Assembly: GCA_015662065.1 (NCBI GenBank)
Contig: DQUX01000278.1
Span: 1 to 5,370, forward strand
From: Anaerolineales bacterium
Lineage (GTDB): Bacteria > Chloroflexota > Anaerolineae > B4-G1 > DUEL01
Length of the DNA stretch: 5,370 bases
Reading direction: 5' to 3'
The position numbers were made by a program, and so were the translations under genes. The stretch's first letter is position 1; every line of letters begins with the position of its first letter. The notes beneath the pieces are model-generated. The model searched no databases. It saw only the letters and a program-made list of their open reading frames with translations, and was not told where the DNA came from. This document shows positions 3,485 to 5,370 of the stretch, piece by piece.

Positions 3485-5053
3485 ATGCGTCGTCTATCAC
3501 TATTGTTACCGATCGTTTCGATCCTGTTGCTGGGAGGCTGCGGGCCGCGGCCCAGCGGCCGCATCGTCTACGGCCTCACGTTGGCCCCCTCGGGGATCGA
3601 TCCCCACGTCAACGCTTCCTCCGAGCTGGGGATCCCCCTCACCTCGGTGTACGATACGCTGGTCTATCAGAACCCCGAGACGGGGGAGTTCGTCCCCGGG
3701 CTGGCCGAGCGGTGGGAGGTCTCCGACGACGGCCTGGTCTACACCTTCTACCTAAAGCGCGGGGTGACCTTCCACGACGGCACCCCCTTCAACGCCGAGG
3801 CGGTCCGGTTCAACTTGGAGCGGATCACCAGTCCAGACCTGGCCTCCCAGAAGGCCCGCTTTATGCTCGGCCCCTACGAGCGGACGGAGGTGGTGGATGC
3901 GTACACCGTCCGCATCCTTCTGAGCGAGCCCTTCGCCCCTCTCCTGGACTCCCTGAGCCAGGTCTACCTGGGGATGGCCTCCCCGGCGGCGGTGGAGCAG
4001 TGGGAGGATGAGTACCAGTTGCACCAGGTGGGCACCGGCCCCTTTATGTTCGCCGAGTACGTGCCGGGCGACCACCTGTTGCTGCGGCGCAATCCCGACT
4101 ACGATTGGGGTCCTCCCGTCTATCGGCACGAGACCGCCCAACTGGACGAGATCGAGTTCCGCTTCTTCACCGACCCGGCCACCCGTTCCCCCGCCCTGGA
4201 GACGGGGGAGGCGGACGTGATGGGGGAGATCCCGCCCCAGGACGCCGCCCGGCTGGAGGAGAGCGCCGACTTCCGCATCGAGGCCGTGGCCCTGCCCGGC
4301 ACGTCACTGATGCTCCTTATGAACACCACCCGCGAACCCCTGGACGACATCCGGGTGCGACAGGCGCTGCTCTACGGGACCGACCGGGCGGCGGTTATCT
4401 CCACCATCTTCCGCGACACCTCCCCGGTGGCCTACGGGCCGCTGACGGCGGCGACCTTCGGCTACGACCCCGCCGTCCAGGGTTACTACCCCTACGACCC
4501 GGCCCAGGCCGCGGCGCTCCTGGAGGGAGCCGGCTGGACCGACTCCGACGGCGACGGGGTCCGCGACCGGGACGGAGAGCCGCTGGTGCTGGAGATGGTC
4601 CTGATGGGCTGGGGCTATATGCCGGAGATCGGCCAGCTCCTGGCGGCCCAATGGGCGGAGCTGGGGGTCGGCGTGGAGAGCCGGGTGGTGAGCTACCCGG
4701 AGGCGCTGGAGGTCGGCGGCGAGGGCCGCCACCACCTGATCCCCTTCAGCCTCTCCGGCAGCGACCCCGACATCCTGCGCAAGTTCTTCCACTCCCAGGC
4801 TTCCTTCAACTGGTCGAAGGTGGCAGACGCTGAGATGGACGAGTGGCTGGAGACGGCGGCGCGGGTATCCGACCCCGACCGGCGGATCGAACTGTACAGC
4901 CAGGTTCAACGCCGGGTGATGGAGAAAGCCCTCGTCATCCCCATCCGGGATTACGTCAATCTGAACGGGGTGAGCAACCGGGTGCAGGGACTCCGGTTCG
5001 ACGCGCGGGGGTGGTTCCCGTGGCTGATCGATGCGACGGCAGGGGAGGAGTGA
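3485..5053 (+). CDS. ABC transporter substrate-binding lipoprotein, family 5 (peptide/nickel type)
   Basis: This is a 522-residue extracytoplasmic solute-binding protein of the SBP_bac_5 family (DppA/OppA/NikA-like). It captures its ligand outside the membrane and delivers it to the permeases encoded next. The N-terminus is a lipoprotein signal: RR (2-3), a hydrophobic core, and the lipobox LGGC with Cys19 as the lipidated residue. Family 5 marks follow: SVYDTLVYQNPETGEFVPGL at 54-73, an AERWEVSDDGLVYTFYLKRG stretch at 74-93, FHDGTPFNAEAV at 97-108, and GTGPF at 183-187. A DxDxDG acidic loop (Asp353, 355, 357, with Asp361) resembles a calcium-binding loop and is common at this place in the family. 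Length is normal and the frame is intact. The start ATG at 3485 has GAGGAG (3470-3475) 9 nt upstream. Peptides are the default ligand guess; sugars, nickel or other solutes cannot be excluded. Confidence 0.93.
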   Translation: MRRLSLLLPIVSILLLGGCGPRPSGRIVYGLTLAPSGIDPHVNASSELGIPLTSVYDTLVYQNPETGEFVPGLAERWEVSDDGLVYTFYLKRGVTFHDGTPFNAEAVRFNLERITSPDLASQKARFMLGPYERTEVVDAYTVRILLSEPFAPLLDSLSQVYLGMASPAAVEQWEDEYQLHQVGTGPFMFAEYVPGDHLLLRRNPDYDWGPPVYRHETAQLDEIEFRFFTDPATRSPALETGEADVMGEIPPQDAARLEESADFRIEAVALPGTSLMLLMNTTREPLDDIRVRQALLYGTDRAAVISTIFRDTSPVAYGPLTAATFGYDPAVQGYYPYDPAQAAALLEGAGWTDSDGDGVRDRDGEPLVLEMVLMGWGYMPEIGQLLAAQWAELGVGVESRVVSYPEALEVGGEGRHHLIPFSLSGSDPDILRKFFHSQASFNWSKVADAEMDEWLETAARVSDPDRRIELYSQVQRRVMEKALVIPIRDYVNLNGVSNRVQGLRFDARGWFPWLIDATAGEE

Positions 5054-5098
5054 CGGGGGCAGACGCAAGAACGCGGGGAGGGAGATGGGGAGAGGGTG

Positions 5099-5370
5099 AT
5101 GACAGGACGGTATGTAGGACGAAGGCTGCTGGGGGCGGTCTTCGTCCTTTGGCTTTCCGCGAGCCTGGCCTTCGTCGCCCTGCAGTTGACCCCGGGCGAT
5201 CCGGCCCAGGCGCTGCTGGCCGCCTCCGGCGCCACCCCGGAGGAGGTGGCGGAGCGGCGGGCGGAGCTGGGGCTGGACGACCCGCCGCTGCTTCAGTACG
5301 TCCGGTACATCGCCGACCTGGCTCGGGGCGACCTGGGCCGCTCGTGGCTGCACGGTCGGTCGGTGGGGCG
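5099..5370 (+). CDS. ABC transporter permease, DppB/OppB-like, N-terminal part (runs off the window)
   Basis: The first 90 codons of an inner-membrane permease of the peptide/nickel ABC importer class (BPD_transp_1 with its N-terminal extension) are visible. The reading starts MTGRYVGRRLLGAVFVLWLS, with a first membrane segment at about residues 9-31. It continues with LTPGDPAQALLAASGATPEE (32-51) and an RRAELGLDDPPLLQYVRY stretch, ending with LARGDLGRSW. The TPGDPA, LGLDDP and GDLGRS blocks are hallmarks of DppB/OppB N-termini. The EAA loop lies beyond the edge. The ATG at 5099 is chosen because GGGGAG (5087-5092) sits 6 nt upstream; the GTG at 5096 directly before it is an alternative. A 45-nt gap without a terminator separates it from the binding-protein gene, so it belongs to the same operon. 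A second permease and one or two ATPases are expected downstream. Confidence 0.92.
   Translation, partial: MTGRYVGRRLLGAVFVLWLSASLAFVALQLTPGDPAQALLAASGATPEEVAERRAELGLDDPPLLQYVRYIADLARGDLGRSWLHGRSVG

Noticed and set aside
3058..4011. 317-codon plus-strand frame spanning the promoter, DUF2061 and the start of the binding protein
   Set aside because: It overlaps two well-supported genes in another frame, and its Arg/Gly/Pro-rich translation has no recognisable domain.
4304..5353. 349-codon open frame on the minus strand
   Set aside because: It is antisense to the binding protein and permease, both of which have clear family motifs. Its composition (Arg, Pro, Gln, His, Val) is typical of an antisense frame in GC-rich DNA.

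Overview
The window is GC-rich (by eye about two thirds G+C), densely coded bacterial DNA. The gene families point to a Chloroflexota lineage, for example an Anaerolineae-type thermophile or an uncultured relative. The main reason is the pair formed by an MSMEG_4193-type histidine phosphatase and a DUF3090 protein, a combination known mainly from Actinobacteria and Chloroflexi. This placement is inference; no rRNA or other strict phylogenetic marker is present apart from a short gyrA fragment.

Layout: (1) Positions 1-163, minus strand: the first 54 codons of gyrA, with its own good promoter at 189-216. (2) Positions 164-423: a gene-free spacer holding a perfect 13-bp hairpin, a larger imperfect palindrome and two members of a small intergenic repeat. 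(3) Positions 424-1078, minus strand: a two-gene unit made of a YvlD/'phage holin family 4' membrane protein and, upstream of it, a 96-residue ORF that looks like an internally deleted GNAT acetyltransferase. Its promoter lies near 1159-1187. (4) Positions 1079-1409: a divergent intergenic region carrying another copy of the repeat and two outward-facing promoters. (5) Positions 1410-2987, plus strand: a tight three-gene operon of a 4HBT-fold acyl-CoA thioesterase, a histidine phosphatase (TTG start overlapping the previous stop) and a DUF3090 protein with a C-terminal Cys/His cluster. (6) Positions 2988-3166: spacer with a weak hairpin and a strong extended -10 promoter. (7) Positions 3167-5370, plus strand: a second operon with a DUF2061 membrane protein, a lipoprotein family-5 (oligopeptide/dipeptide/nickel type) substrate-binding protein, and the start of its DppB/OppB-like permease, cut by the window edge.

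How the genes work together: the substrate-binding lipoprotein and the permease are the first parts of an ABC importer whose second permease and ATPases should follow beyond 5370. The phosphatase and DUF3090 genes are two members of a conserved trio of unknown function; the third, PI3/4-kinase-like member is not in the window. Apart from that uncharacterised pair, the most notable features are the GNAT remnant and the dispersed intergenic hairpin repeats. I found no CRISPR array, transposase, tRNA or rRNA.
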